Positions 27,143 to 36,707 of a stretch of 64,000 bases of DNA are shown one piece after another. Position 1 is the first letter of the stretch; each line of letters opens with the position of its first letter. Position numbers and translations under genes: made by a program. The notes under the pieces were generated by a model, which saw nothing but the letters and a program-made list of their open reading frames with translations, did not search any database and was not told where the DNA came from. The DNA is from Algoriphagus kandeliae (lineage in GTDB: Bacteria > Bacteroidota > Bacteroidia > Cytophagales > Cyclobacteriaceae), in assembly GCF_004571135.1 (NCBI RefSeq), contig NZ_SPSB01000002.1:310001-374000 (forward strand). The letters run 5' to 3'.

Positions 27143-27204
27143 CCCCGGGTTTTAACCCGGGGAATAGATATTAGAAGATACAACCAAGAATGGCTTTAGC
27201 CATT
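27143..27204. repeat. REP-like paired hairpin, second copy of left-flank type
   Basis: CCCCGGGTTTTAACCCGGGG (27143-27162) then AATGGCTTTAGCCATT (27189-27204), with the same spacer start GAATAGATATTA as the copy at 26509. The second hairpin ends four bases before the stop of the minus-strand epimerase gene and could help terminate it. Confidence 0.88.
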
Positions 27205-27207
27205 TAA

Positions 27208-28119
27208 TCATTTGTACTCCTTCCAATCCACATAATTTCTCCAATTATACTGCTCTTTGAAGCCTAGGACTTCGCGGATTTTGCGATTGGAAAATAGGGC
27301 TTCATGTTCTTCAAGTTCGCGGGTAAGAGGCACTCCCGGGAAAAATCGCTCCGCTAATTCTTTACTTGGGATAACTGCACCGTTATGGTCATTCCCGGCA
27401 TTAAAAATCTGAAAACCCAAACCGTCTTTTTTCAAACACAAGTCTACAATTTGCCCTAGATCACGGGCATCGATGTAGCAGAATGCATTTCTTCGGCGTA
27501 CTTCCGGATGCTTAAAATAGTGCGGAAAAAGTTCGGCGTATTCGTGAGGCTCAATCACATTTCCAATTCGAAGAGCATAGATATCTACTCCCGATCTTCG
27601 CTGAAAACTTCTAGCCGTATGTTCATTGACCACTTTGGACAATCCATAACTATCCATTGGGTCTACATCATACTCCTCATCCAAGGGGAGGTATTTTGGA
27701 TTTGTTTGTCCATCCGAAAAGCAAATCCCATAAGTCGTTTCTGAAGAGGCAATGATGATCTTCTTGATCCCCAACTTCACCGCAGCTTCTATCACATTAT
27801 AAGTTCCGATGGTGTTGACCCGGAAGGTTTCATTATCCGGTTTGATTAGGATTCTGGGAACAGCTGCAAAATGAACTACTGCATCAAATTTGGGAACACC
27901 TGTTCCGGGTTCAAGCTCATCAAAACCCGCATACATGCTCATGGCATTGAACATTTGACCAGAATCGGTAATGTCAGCGGTGATATTATCCACTCCCGGA
28001 TAATCCAATGGAGTCAGGTCTACATTCATCACTCGATGACCCTGCTGAAGCAAATAGGGGATGACATGCTTTCCGGCTTTTCCAGATCCTCCAGTAAAGA
28101 AAATGCGCATTTTTTTCAT
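27208..28119 (-). CDS. NAD-dependent epimerase/dehydratase (extended SDR)
   Basis: Rossmann-fold sugar-nucleotide-type epimerase or dehydratase, 303 residues. The cofactor motif TGGSGKAGKH is near residue 10, catalytic Ser/Thr near SSETTYG at 127, and the YGLSK motif near 165. The C-terminal region with YIDARDLGQIVDLCL is typical of extended SDRs. The substrate is not evident. It is not in an operon with other sugar genes; its 3' end lies against a REP-like hairpin. Confidence 0.85.
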   Translation of the reverse strand: MKKMRIFFTGGSGKAGKHVIPYLLQQGHRVMNVDLTPLDYPGVDNITADITDSGQMFNAMSMYAGFDELEPGTGVPKFDAVVHFAAVPRILIKPDNETFRVNTIGTYNVIEAAVKLGIKKIIIASSETTYGICFSDGQTNPKYLPLDEEYDVDPMDSYGLSKVVNEHTARSFQRRSGVDIYALRIGNVIEPHEYAELFPHYFKHPEVRRRNAFCYIDARDLGQIVDLCLKKDGLGFQIFNAGNDHNGAVIPSKELAERFFPGVPLTRELEEHEALFSNRKIREVLGFKEQYNWRNYVDWKEYK

Positions 28120-28316
28120 GACTTGGGTGAAGATTTAATTCAATAGACGAGGTAAGAAATACCCTTTAGGAATCCAAGAGGATTTTTATAAAAGCCTGTT
28201 GGATGGGTTCCTAAAATGTTCGGCTCTCGATTCGTAAACAATAATTCCCATATTTTTTAGCTAACTTGATTCAGTTAGCCTTCCTCTTAATCCTTTCAAA
28301 ATCAATCCCTAAGCCC

Positions 28317-30191
28317 GTGAAGAAGTTTTTTGTGTTTCCTGTTTTATTCATTTTTGTTGCGTTTGCTTGCACCAATCCTAGTGGTGAGTCTACAGCATTT
28401 TCCACAAATGCTCCTGTACCAAAAGAAGTACTCAAATTAGGGGAAAAGACCTACCAAACAGTTTGCGCGGCTTGTCATGCAGAAGGAAATACCACTATGG
28501 CTCCTGCACAAGGCCTATTGGCGGGAATGTCTCCCCACGCGATTTTGGCAGCTCTTAATATGGGAAAAATGCGTGTTCAGGCAGAGCAATTGACCGAAGA
28601 AGAACGAGAGGCAGTTGCGCAATACCTGACCAATCAGAAACTAGTAAAGGTGGAAATTCCTGAATCAGCTTATACCACATTTCAGGTCACCGAAGAAGAT
28701 GTAGAAGCTGAGTATAATCATTCGGGATGGGGAGGCGATCTGAAAGGCTCGGGTTTCCGAACTGCCGCTCAGGCTGGAATTACTCCTGAAAATGTTTCTT
28801 CCCTTGAACTCGAATGGGCTTTTGCTTTTCCAAATGCTTCAATAGTGAGAAGTAAGCCTGCTATTATCGGAAAATGGATGATTGTGGGAAGTCAATTTGG
28901 GGAGGTGTATGCCTTGAATAGGCATACTGGGCAAATTGGTTGGATGTTTCAGGCGGATGCAGCGATTCGAGGGGCAATAAGTTACACCGCTGAAGGCGAT
29001 CAATTGATCGCCTATTTTGCAGACTATGCTACCAATACCTATTCCGTAGATATCAAAACGGGAGAATTGATTTGGAAAAGCCGAGCGGCTCATCACCCCC
29101 TATCTGCTGTTACTGGTTCTGTGGCCGTTTATGATGACATTGTCTATGTTCCCATTACCTCTTTTGAAGTCATTTCATCCCAAAATCCTGAATATGCTTG
29201 CTGTACCTCTTCAGGAGGGGTAACTGCTTTGAACGCGAAAACCGGAGAAGAAATCTGGAAACATCGGGTGATTGCAGAGGAAGCTAGAGAGGTTGGTAAA
29301 AAGGAAAATGGATATCCTTCTTATGGACCTTCAGGGGCCCCAGTTTGGGCAAGTCCTACGGTGGATGTCGAAAGAGGATTGCTATACATTGGGACAGGGG
29401 AAAATTATACTTTTCCTCCTACGAATACGAGCGATGCAATTCAGGCCTTGGATCTGAAAACTGGAGAGCTTGTATGGAATTGGCAGGCAACTGCCAATGA
29501 TACCTGGAATTTATCCTGCCCGGATAATCCCAATTGTCCTACGCCCACTGGTCCGGATGTGGATTTTGGTATGGCTCCCATATTAGTTTATGACTCGATA
29601 AACCAACGAGATATGCTAGTTGCGGGGCAAAAATCAGGAGTTGTTCATGCTCTTTTGCCTGAGACTGGAGAAGTGCTTTGGCAAAGCCGAATAGGAAAAG
29701 GTGGCGCCCTGGGAGGAATTCACTGGGGTATGGCAACCGATGGAAATTTAGTCTATGCTGCCAACTCCGATAATGTTTTTGCGCTGGATCCGAGTGATCC
29801 AAGTTTGGGTCCTACTCCTGGGATTTATGCACTCAATCTTCAAACAGGAGAGCAGGTTTGGAAAACTGCCCCACCTCCATGTTCTGAGGGTCCACGAAGA
29901 AACTGCCAACAGTCTAATTCCGCTGCGCCAACGCTAATTCCCGGAGTTGTCTTCGAGGGAGATTTGAATGGTTTTATTCGAGCCTATGCTGCTCATGATG
30001 GAACAGTTTTGTGGGAGTTTGATACAGTTCGTGAGTACGAAACAGTCAATGGACAAAAAGGAATGGGAGGATCAATTGATGGCCCGGGGCCGGTAGTAGC
30101 CGACGGGATGCTTTACGTTAATTCAGGCTACAGCATGTTTGGAGAAATGCCAGGGAATGTCTTGTTGGCTTTTAAGGTAAAGGGAAATTGA
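28317..30191 (+). CDS. Cytochrome c / PQQ-type beta-propeller lipoprotein (PVA dehydrogenase-like)
   Basis: Periplasmic lipoprotein combining a c-type heme domain and a PQQ-binding-like eight-bladed propeller. I start at GTG 28317, giving VKKFFVFPVLFIFVAFAC; an upstream TTG at 28266 would lengthen the N-terminus. The heme motif CAACH is near residue 50. Propeller repeats such as GEVYALNRHTGQIGW and ALDLKTGELVWNW follow, and a vicinal Cys pair YACCTSSGG near residue 295 resembles the disulfide of PQQ alcohol dehydrogenases. The heme-first order matches polyvinyl-alcohol dehydrogenase-like proteins. Substrate unknown. Confidence 0.85.
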   Translation: MKKFFVFPVLFIFVAFACTNPSGESTAFSTNAPVPKEVLKLGEKTYQTVCAACHAEGNTTMAPAQGLLAGMSPHAILAALNMGKMRVQAEQLTEEEREAVAQYLTNQKLVKVEIPESAYTTFQVTEEDVEAEYNHSGWGGDLKGSGFRTAAQAGITPENVSSLELEWAFAFPNASIVRSKPAIIGKWMIVGSQFGEVYALNRHTGQIGWMFQADAAIRGAISYTAEGDQLIAYFADYATNTYSVDIKTGELIWKSRAAHHPLSAVTGSVAVYDDIVYVPITSFEVISSQNPEYACCTSSGGVTALNAKTGEEIWKHRVIAEEAREVGKKENGYPSYGPSGAPVWASPTVDVERGLLYIGTGENYTFPPTNTSDAIQALDLKTGELVWNWQATANDTWNLSCPDNPNCPTPTGPDVDFGMAPILVYDSINQRDMLVAGQKSGVVHALLPETGEVLWQSRIGKGGALGGIHWGMATDGNLVYAANSDNVFALDPSDPSLGPTPGIYALNLQTGEQVWKTAPPPCSEGPRRNCQQSNSAAPTLIPGVVFEGDLNGFIRAYAAHDGTVLWEFDTVREYETVNGQKGMGGSIDGPGPVVADGMLYVNSGYSMFGEMPGNVLLAFKVKGN

Positions 30192-30213
30192 GAGGCATAT
30201 ATGGTTGAAAAAC

Positions 30214-30633
30214 CTAATCCACTTTCGTATATCCTTGTACCAATTCAGTTCGGCCAGCTTGGTAGGAAAGTACCAAGTAATTCTGCTCGTCATTGATAGA
30301 ATAGGAAGCTAGGATTTCTGTCCCGTCATCCCCCTTAAAAATAATTTCCTGCTTGCTTGGGTCTAGAATAAATACACCATCCAAGTTCCCGGAATTGTCT
30401 TCATGATAGGTGTATCTCCCCACAAGATCATTGGACTTTCCATCCAGATGAAAATTAAAATACTTGCAGCATTTAGGAAGTAGGTCGGATGAACCATTAA
30501 TTGACTCCTCTGACAATTCCCAAGAATTCAGGATTCCAGTTTCCAATAAGAGGTCATCATCTGAATAAATATCCTCCCCGCATTGAAAAGCCATCAAAAA
30601 GGGCAGAAAAAATAGGAGCCTTGAAAATTTCAT
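30214..30633 (-). CDS. Small lipoprotein, unrecognised
   Basis: A protein of about 139 residues beginning with a lipoprotein signal (KFSRLLFFLPFLMAFQC). ATG at 30633 fits best; an ATG at 30645 would add four residues. The body has beta-strand-like segments (YFNFHLDGKSN, GVFILDPSKQEIIFKGDDG, ILASYSINDEQNYLVLSY), suggesting a lipocalin-like barrel, and contains a CC pair. No family recognised. It converges with the propeller gene with 22 bases between the stops. Confidence 0.62.
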   Translation of the reverse strand: MKFSRLLFFLPFLMAFQCGEDIYSDDDLLLETGILNSWELSEESINGSSDLLPKCCKYFNFHLDGKSNDLVGRYTYHEDNSGNLDGVFILDPSKQEIIFKGDDGTEILASYSINDEQNYLVLSYQAGRTELVQGYTKVD

Positions 30634-30714
30634 CTTTTTACACATTTACCTCCAAGGTACGCTGTGAAATACTTGAGGTTCTATTTTCTGTGTTTTTAAA
30701 TTGTTAAGAATTAG

Positions 30715-31197
30715 TCAATGATGATCTTTTCCTGATATTCTTTCGGCTGCAGATTCCCGTTTTCCTGTGGCTGGAATTAATTCACCCACTTTTCCCAGGC
30801 CATATTTAGGCATATTGTTGTAAATGCATTCATAATCGCCAGCATGCACTTTGTAGGTTTCGTGCCAAATCCCCACATCCCCATTGCTTTTGATTTTCTT
30901 GTTGAAATCTCGCCACGCCGGATAATGCAAGCCCTCCCGATCTTTAGCATAGGCTTCCAGATGCTCGAAGGATCTCCAATACTGCACGATCACTGGAGGA
31001 ATGCCACCAAATAACTGGAATCCCAAAAGACCGCTTTCTGGATTCATGGAAAGTTCTTTCAGCATTTTAGGCATGGCTCTCGCTACGGGCATCCATTTGT
31101 GAATTTTCCAAAGCTTATTGATTCGCATTCCGATCAGGAAAACCACAAAGTCTCCTTCAATTTTTGCTGTCACCCGTTGATTGATTGTTTTTGACAT
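30715..31197 (-). CDS. DUF4188 (monooxygenase-like, ferredoxin-fold) protein
   Basis: A 160-residue protein of the DUF4188 type: [29 protein letters not shown] at the start, then [31 protein letters not shown] near residue 58 and [10 protein letters not shown] near 92, all family hallmarks. Members resemble antibiotic-biosynthesis monooxygenases and some are heme-related. No signal peptide is present. It has no operon partner. Confidence 0.82.
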   Translation of the reverse strand: MSKTINQRVTAKIEGDFVVFLIGMRINKLWKIHKWMPVARAMPKMLKELSMNPESGLLGFQLFGGIPPVIVQYWRSFEHLEAYAKDREGLHYPAWRDFNKKIKSNGDVGIWHETYKVHAGDYECIYNNMPKYGLGKVGELIPATGKRESAAERISGKDHH

Positions 31198-31539
31198 AAG
31201 GGATTTTTAAAAAGAATTAAAAGAAGAAATGAAAAGTCTATTTGACTGATAATCATTAAGATAGTCAGAATATTTATTGGATAATAAATTTTGTTATCTA
31301 AAATATTTTTTCAAAAATTCATTTGGCAGCTAATCATTCTGAATAAGTATTAACATGTAGGACAAAATTTTGTAATTTGATGAAACCTGAATTTTTAAAA
31401 TAAAGCTCCCTAATTGAATTCTAAACCAGTTTTAGAAATAAAAACCAAATTATATTTTAAAAAATAAAAGGTTTTCAACATTTATTGCCTTAAATAGTTC
31501 AGGATTTAACGCATTTATTTTAAGATAAATCAAAAGGGT
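31198..31539. other. AT-rich divergent intergenic region
   Basis: About 340 bases with no credible coding frame, lying between two divergent genes. It is strongly AT-rich and holds several T and A runs. A good match to the Bacteroidota TTTG/TAnnTTTG promoter pair could not be pinned down, though TAATTTG at about 31373 is close. It must carry the promoters of both neighbours. Confidence 0.6.
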
Positions 31540-32709
31540 ATGAAAAAACTACTAGTTCTATTTTTAGCCTTTAACCTCCTAAACCAAAATAGCTGGAGCC
31601 AAGAGGCACTGACTACGGTCAATTTGGATCTTATCCAAAACAAAATTAATGGAGGTATGCCCCTTCCTTCGGAGGAAAAATTTTACATCCGGGGAGCCAT
31701 TCCAAGAACCATAGAATTGGTCAAAGTAGAAATCTATTTATCCAAGAAATCCTCCAAAACCGAGAATATTTACTTCTGGAAAGCTCCTTTTGGATATCAG
31801 GAGCTTGCTTTTCAAGCATTGATAGATGAACCCCTACGGTCGAATGAGGACTACCATGTAGAGATAGGTTTTTACCAAAAGGCCGGAAAGGAAGAAGTAG
31901 AAGAGGTCCGTCGCCTAATTCAAACCAATCTTAGCACTTATTTGACTACCATTACCTCAGTCAAAAAAGGAGGGATTCATTTTGAAGATTCTGACGAGCA
32001 AATTCTCTCCAATTTGGAGCAAATCGTCAATGCAGGAGCCTATTATTTTGAATTGCCAAATGGTATGGCATTTCCAGGTTTTTCGGATCTGACCCGAAAA
32101 AAGCTACAACAGCGAAAGAAACTTAAAATGGGGAAGGCCAAATTCAATGTTTCAGGATTGAGTGAGGCGGATAATGCGAGGGGAGCGTATGCTAGGCAAT
32201 ATCTAGGAGAGCTAGAAGCCATTATTTTTTCAGAGGTCGATCAATACCTCAGCACCAATTTATTGGCAAGAGTGGATGAAAAGATCTTCCAGAATTATCC
32301 CACAGAAAAGAAAGCCAATTCAATTCCGATCAATTTGGGTTATGGAGCGATTTCCTTATCCAAAAATTTACCTCAGCAGGAATTTGTCTACAGTCCTTAT
32401 GTAGGCTTCTCCTTTCCTTTGGGTAATCGGACTTTTGCAAGATTCATGAGTAATATGTCCATCAGTACAGGGATTTTCCTGTCGGGTGATATAGAAAATT
32501 CAATTGGAGAACGAATCAGCGGTCCTGCTTTTAGCCGTCCGGTCTTTGTGGGTCTTGGGTACAATTTTTTCCGCTTTATCCGTCTGAATGCAGGGGGCAC
32601 ATTTTTGACCACTGAGCAGATTGATGGAAATAATGTCAATGCATTTCAGCCCTATGTCGGGCTAAGCGCTGAGTTTAGAATTTGGTTGGGCTTTGGAAAT
32701 AAAAGGTAA
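31540..32709 (+). CDS. Secreted protein, outer-membrane associated, unrecognised
   Basis: A 389-residue protein with a signal peptide ending NSWSQ. The middle is charged with a possible coiled coil (EEVRRLIQTNLSTYL and RKKLQQRKKLKMGKAKF). The last ~110 residues show barrel-like strands (FVYSPYVGFSFPLGNR, VFVGLGYNFFRFIRLNAGG, FQPYVGLSAEFRIWLG), so it may insert in the outer membrane. It is followed after four bases by an OmpA-family gene, and the two are surely co-transcribed. Function unknown. Confidence 0.7.
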   Translation: MKKLLVLFLAFNLLNQNSWSQEALTTVNLDLIQNKINGGMPLPSEEKFYIRGAIPRTIELVKVEIYLSKKSSKTENIYFWKAPFGYQELAFQALIDEPLRSNEDYHVEIGFYQKAGKEEVEEVRRLIQTNLSTYLTTITSVKKGGIHFEDSDEQILSNLEQIVNAGAYYFELPNGMAFPGFSDLTRKKLQQRKKLKMGKAKFNVSGLSEADNARGAYARQYLGELEAIIFSEVDQYLSTNLLARVDEKIFQNYPTEKKANSIPINLGYGAISLSKNLPQQEFVYSPYVGFSFPLGNRTFARFMSNMSISTGIFLSGDIENSIGERISGPAFSRPVFVGLGYNFFRFIRLNAGGTFLTTEQIDGNNVNAFQPYVGLSAEFRIWLGFGNKR

Positions 32710-32713
32710 GATC

Positions 32714-35086
32714 ATGAAAAGACTATTTTCAATTTTCGCCTTCCTCCTGCTAGTTTCTCCAATCTATTCGCAGCAGTATGGATACAAGTGGAGGTTTGGA
32801 TTCAGTGCCGGGACCACCAATTATTTTGGAGATATCCGGCCTTTAGGGGTCAAGAACTTTGATCAGTTTACCAAACTTTTTAAGCGCTACGATAATTATT
32901 CCCAAAATTTATCCTATCAAGCATCGATTGAATATGCTTTAGGGAATTCGATCGGTTTGATGTTCACAGCAGGAAGTTATCAGTTTGGTTCTTCGGATCG
33001 CTTTGTCAAGAATGATGGTACACTTTACACTGAAGGAGAAAACTTTAACCGGGCACTGAACTTTCAGACTAATTTGATAGATGCCGGACTTTCCTTTGTC
33101 ATCAAGCCTGATAACAATTGGTTGCTTTCCGGTAAATCAATTTTTGCACCTTATTTGACGCTCGGCATGGGTGTGCAGAGTTTTGATGTATATGGGGACC
33201 TATTGGATGCCAATGGAAACCGATACAATTACAAGAATCAAAATGTGATTCCTGACGGTACCTTTGAAACGAACCTACGAGATATTGAAACTGAAATTCC
33301 CGGTGGATATAAGCGGGCAACTCTTTATGCAAATCTAGGTTTAGGCTTTAGAATTCGGGTGGCAAAAGGGATAGAAATTTTTGCACAATCTGACTTCAAA
33401 AGGGCTGCCACAGATTATTTGGATGATGTGTCAGGGGTCTACCGACTGGAATACGACAATGATTTTCAAGAATATGCTGCTCTTCCCGGTACCAATGTGC
33501 CCACTTTTGACAATCCCTACAGAGGGAATAGAAATGGCAGAGGAGACTGGTATATCTACCATGGAATAGGAGTCAAATTTAGTTTGGGTGCTACCAAGGA
33601 AAGTTTTCAGCCTCCGGTAATTAGTCAGCGATATACTTTTGTTCCTGATGAATTGCTTAAAAAGCAAATGGAAAAAGCGGATTCGATCAGGGCTTATGGA
33701 GTATCCCAAACTCCGGTTTCCAATAATTATTTCACAGTGATTCAGCTTCCAAGCTGGGAGCAAAAAGGCTTTCAACGAGACAGCAGCGCCCTAGATTCAG
33801 CAGCCTTAGCTCAATTGGATCTGATTCGGGATTCTATCGAAAGTCAGCGGGAAGGAATCCAACTGGAATTACTTGGTGCCCAGCGCGAAATTTCTCAAAT
33901 CGACGAGACTATCGCCCTTGCACAAAGAGATACTACGGTTTCTGAAGCTGTGACAGAAAGTCGCCTGACTAGTTTAGAAAGTGAGCGATCCGCCAGCATG
34001 GAGCGATTGACAAACCTTAATTCTATAGATTCCCAATTGGCCTTCAAATTAGATTCTATCGAGGCTGTGAAAGCAAATGAGCAAATCCAATATTTGGATA
34101 GTGCTGCCATGTTTCGGCAACTGCTAATCTATCCAGGTCAAGTTTCTAAAATCCTTTACTCAGCCTCAGGGAATACAGAACTTTATTTGGATAGTCTTAC
34201 CATAAATGACTCTACCCAAAAGGCAGCTAGAACTCGAACAGCTGCTTCAGATGATACGATGACCCGAGAGGAATTTGAGGAAAAAATGGATGAGTTCAGG
34301 TCTGAAATGCTCCAAGCTCAAGCAACACGTGATTCGGCAATGATGATGGCTTTTGCGTCTAGAATTCCTGAGCAACAAAGCTATGAACCTCAAGAGACGG
34401 AGCCCCAAGAGGTCTTAATAAATACTGAGGCTGTAGATGAAAAAACAGCGAAAAAGCTGGAGAAGAACCGGAAAAAGCAGGAAAAGCTGGATAAGAAAAA
34501 CAATGAGTTGTTAAAGGATGCGCTTTTGGTAGGAGGAACTGCTGCGACTACAGCAGCGATTGCCAATTCCGGTGATAGAAGAAGGGAAGAAGAGCAAGCT
34601 CGTAGGGATTCCTTATTAATGGCACAGATTCAAGCGGATTCTATTTTGATTGACAGTTTGCAACGAATGGTTGCGATCAGTCCTGAAACGGTCCCAGATA
34701 CAGTGTTCATTGAAAACACCGTTCCTTCTACCTCACATGCTCTTTTGAATCAGAGTAAGGTGGAGGTCTTTTTTGGAATCAATCAAACCGAAATCGCAGA
34801 TTCTGAGAAGGAGAAACTGATGAAGGTGAAGGAAATTTTGGATACCAATCCAGAACTTGGACTGGAATTGATTGGCTTTGCGGATAATACCGGTACCGTG
34901 AGTTACAACCTTCAAATCTCCGGAAAACGGGTGGAATCCGTCAAAAACTACTTTATATCACTAGGAATAGATCCCGCAAGGATAAGTTCCGATGTGGGCG
35001 GATTGATCATTAGAGGAGCAAGCAAAGGATCCGTAGATTCGGATCGTAAGGTGGAAGTAAGGTTTAGAGAATGGCAGATTCCCTAG
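32714..35086 (+). CDS. OmpA-family outer-membrane protein with coiled-coil insert
   Basis: A large peptidoglycan-linked outer-membrane protein. ATG at 32714 gives signal peptide KRLFSIFAFLLLVSPIYSQ. Residues about 20-300 form a porin-like barrel domain (YGYKWRFGFSAGTTNYFGDI). Residues 340-470 are a long coiled coil rich in Ser, Asp and Glu. A Lys-rich stretch near 580 is followed by a hydrophobic patch, then a C-terminal OmpA-like domain (about 680-790) with VFFGINQTEIADSEKEKL, IGFADNTGTVSYNL and the SDRKVEVRF end. Its partner is the gene four bases upstream. Confidence 0.88.
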   Translation: MKRLFSIFAFLLLVSPIYSQQYGYKWRFGFSAGTTNYFGDIRPLGVKNFDQFTKLFKRYDNYSQNLSYQASIEYALGNSIGLMFTAGSYQFGSSDRFVKNDGTLYTEGENFNRALNFQTNLIDAGLSFVIKPDNNWLLSGKSIFAPYLTLGMGVQSFDVYGDLLDANGNRYNYKNQNVIPDGTFETNLRDIETEIPGGYKRATLYANLGLGFRIRVAKGIEIFAQSDFKRAATDYLDDVSGVYRLEYDNDFQEYAALPGTNVPTFDNPYRGNRNGRGDWYIYHGIGVKFSLGATKESFQPPVISQRYTFVPDELLKKQMEKADSIRAYGVSQTPVSNNYFTVIQLPSWEQKGFQRDSSALDSAALAQLDLIRDSIESQREGIQLELLGAQREISQIDETIALAQRDTTVSEAVTESRLTSLESERSASMERLTNLNSIDSQLAFKLDSIEAVKANEQIQYLDSAAMFRQLLIYPGQVSKILYSASGNTELYLDSLTINDSTQKAARTRTAASDDTMTREEFEEKMDEFRSEMLQAQATRDSAMMMAFASRIPEQQSYEPQETEPQEVLINTEAVDEKTAKKLEKNRKKQEKLDKKNNELLKDALLVGGTAATTAAIANSGDRRREEEQARRDSLLMAQIQADSILIDSLQRMVAISPETVPDTVFIENTVPSTSHALLNQSKVEVFFGINQTEIADSEKEKLMKVKEILDTNPELGLELIGFADNTGTVSYNLQISGKRVESVKNYFISLGIDPARISSDVGGLIIRGASKGSVDSDRKVEVRFREWQIP

Positions 35087-35230
35087 CAAAGGAAAACGAA
35101 GCTCTTATTGACTTCTAGAATACTCTAAAATTCAACTAACCTTAGGGAGTGTCTTGTTTTTGTACCCAAGGCCTCCCTTTTTTATTGATAGAATTTCTAG
35201 TAGAAATTGGGGCGGGGCTTTAAAAAACCA

Positions 35231-36415
35231 CTAGTCTTTTTTAAATGGGTCACTGAATTTTTCATCCTGAATGATACCTTCATCCGTCAGCGTGTTGAGG
35301 AAGTTTACTAGATTGGTTTTCTGTTGTTCGGTAAAATTGAGCCTAACAGCTTGCCCATTTGGATCTTTTAAAGCTGTACCCAAATTTGGGTGATTTTGTA
35401 TCCCCCTACTATAATGCTCCACTACTTCTTCGAGTGAAGCAAATCTTCCATCATGCATGTAAGGAGCTGTTAAGGCAATGTTTTTCAGAGAAGGCACTTT
35501 GAAGGTTCCTAAAAAGGCTGGATTGTTGATGCTTTCAAAAACCCCTAAATCATCGGTGGAGGCAGCATCCAATCCATTATTGGTAGGTCCATTGTCGGGA
35601 TTGATAAATGCCTCGGTGGAATGGCAGCCTATGCAGGAGCCGCCTCCTTGGCCAACCGGCAAGAAAAACAAGCGCTTTCCATTATTCTCGCTTGGAGTGA
35701 AATTGGGAAAATCTTGTACAGGTATATTCACTTGGGCTCTGCCTACATCGTACTTACTGGAAATACTAACAAGGCTCCTGACGAATTGAGCCAAAGCCTT
35801 AGAAATTCGATCAATTGTGATATCCGAGCTTCCAAAAGCTTTTTGAAAAAGTTCTGGGTAATAGGATTGTTCATTTACAGTTTGGACAAGCTCATCGAGA
35901 CTTAATCCCATTTCAACCGGATCTTGGAAAGGCATGAGTACTTGTTCTTCTAAGGATGTCGCCCGTTCATCCCAAAAGAAACGTCCTCTTCCATACCAAC
36001 GCGCATTAATTAGGGACATGGAGTGGCGTCGGGTTTTTTCTCCGTTAAAGCCAATACTTAGGACAGCCTCATCTGAAAAACCATGGCTTTGCTTATGGCA
36101 GGATGCACAGGATATGGTTCCATTGGCGCTTAGACTTTTATCATAAAATAATACCCTTCCTAAGGTCGCTCCATCATTCGAAACAGGATTGTCGGGAGGG
36201 GTGTTGTCATTTTCAAAGGCAGCATTTTGCCCCGGTCCTAAAAGTACATTGTTGGTTAAGTGATTGGGTAAATTGATACTGGTGTAGTCAAATGGTTCGC
36301 TGGGAAGATTTAAAACAGATTCTGCTATTGGCTCCAGTTTTTCCTCTTTCTCACAAGCGGAGAATCCAAACATAAAAATCAAAAAAAGTAGATTGGGAAT
36401 AAGGACCTTATTCAT
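35231..36415 (-). CDS. Di-heme cytochrome c peroxidase (MauG/CcpA family) lipoprotein
   Basis: Periplasmic peroxidase with two c-type hemes. The signal ends FGFSAC, so it is a lipoprotein. Heme motifs are SCASCHK near residue 105 and SCIGCHS near 262, and the ALAQFVRSLVS helix near 205 is standard. MHDGRFASLEEVVEHYSRG near 325 is a signature of the family, and length 394 fits. It could protect against periplasmic peroxide. The c-type hemes require a Ccm system, of which only ccmB is visible. Confidence 0.93.
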   Translation of the reverse strand: MNKVLIPNLLFLIFMFGFSACEKEEKLEPIAESVLNLPSEPFDYTSINLPNHLTNNVLLGPGQNAAFENDNTPPDNPVSNDGATLGRVLFYDKSLSANGTISCASCHKQSHGFSDEAVLSIGFNGEKTRRHSMSLINARWYGRGRFFWDERATSLEEQVLMPFQDPVEMGLSLDELVQTVNEQSYYPELFQKAFGSSDITIDRISKALAQFVRSLVSISSKYDVGRAQVNIPVQDFPNFTPSENNGKRLFFLPVGQGGGSCIGCHSTEAFINPDNGPTNNGLDAASTDDLGVFESINNPAFLGTFKVPSLKNIALTAPYMHDGRFASLEEVVEHYSRGIQNHPNLGTALKDPNGQAVRLNFTEQQKTNLVNFLNTLTDEGIIQDEKFSDPFKKD

Positions 36416-36707
36416 AGGATGGAAAATTGATTCTAGGCATTAGATAGGTTTTAATGGAAAAGGTTTAGCGAGTATCAAGAAAAAGCTGCCTTTGAGGTGA
36501 AATGAGGGAATAGATAATGAAGGAAGCAGGGATTTGGGAATGGTTTATTCTAATACCCACGATTAAAAATGAGGTCTATTGAATAGGCTGTTTTAACCGG
36601 ATTTGAAATCTTTTTTTCAATCAAAAAACCATGTACCCTATGTTTCTATGTGGTTCAAAATGGAAACCATTAAAAGGTTTTGGACTGCCTGGATATTAAT
36701 CAAAAAC
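36416..36707. repeat. Intergenic gap with CATAG-word element and degenerate REP hairpins
   Basis: Contains a CATAG-word element (36621-36660, reading GTACCCTATGTTTCTATGTG). An imperfect copy of the AACCATT-type hairpin lies next to it (36665-36680). A degraded C-rich hairpin (about 36550-36583) carries the CTATTGAATAGG tail seen elsewhere. Confidence 0.6.

Noticed and set aside
32397..32639. Minus-strand frame in the 31540-32709 gene
   Set aside because: Shadow of the plus-strand coding gene with no independent evidence.
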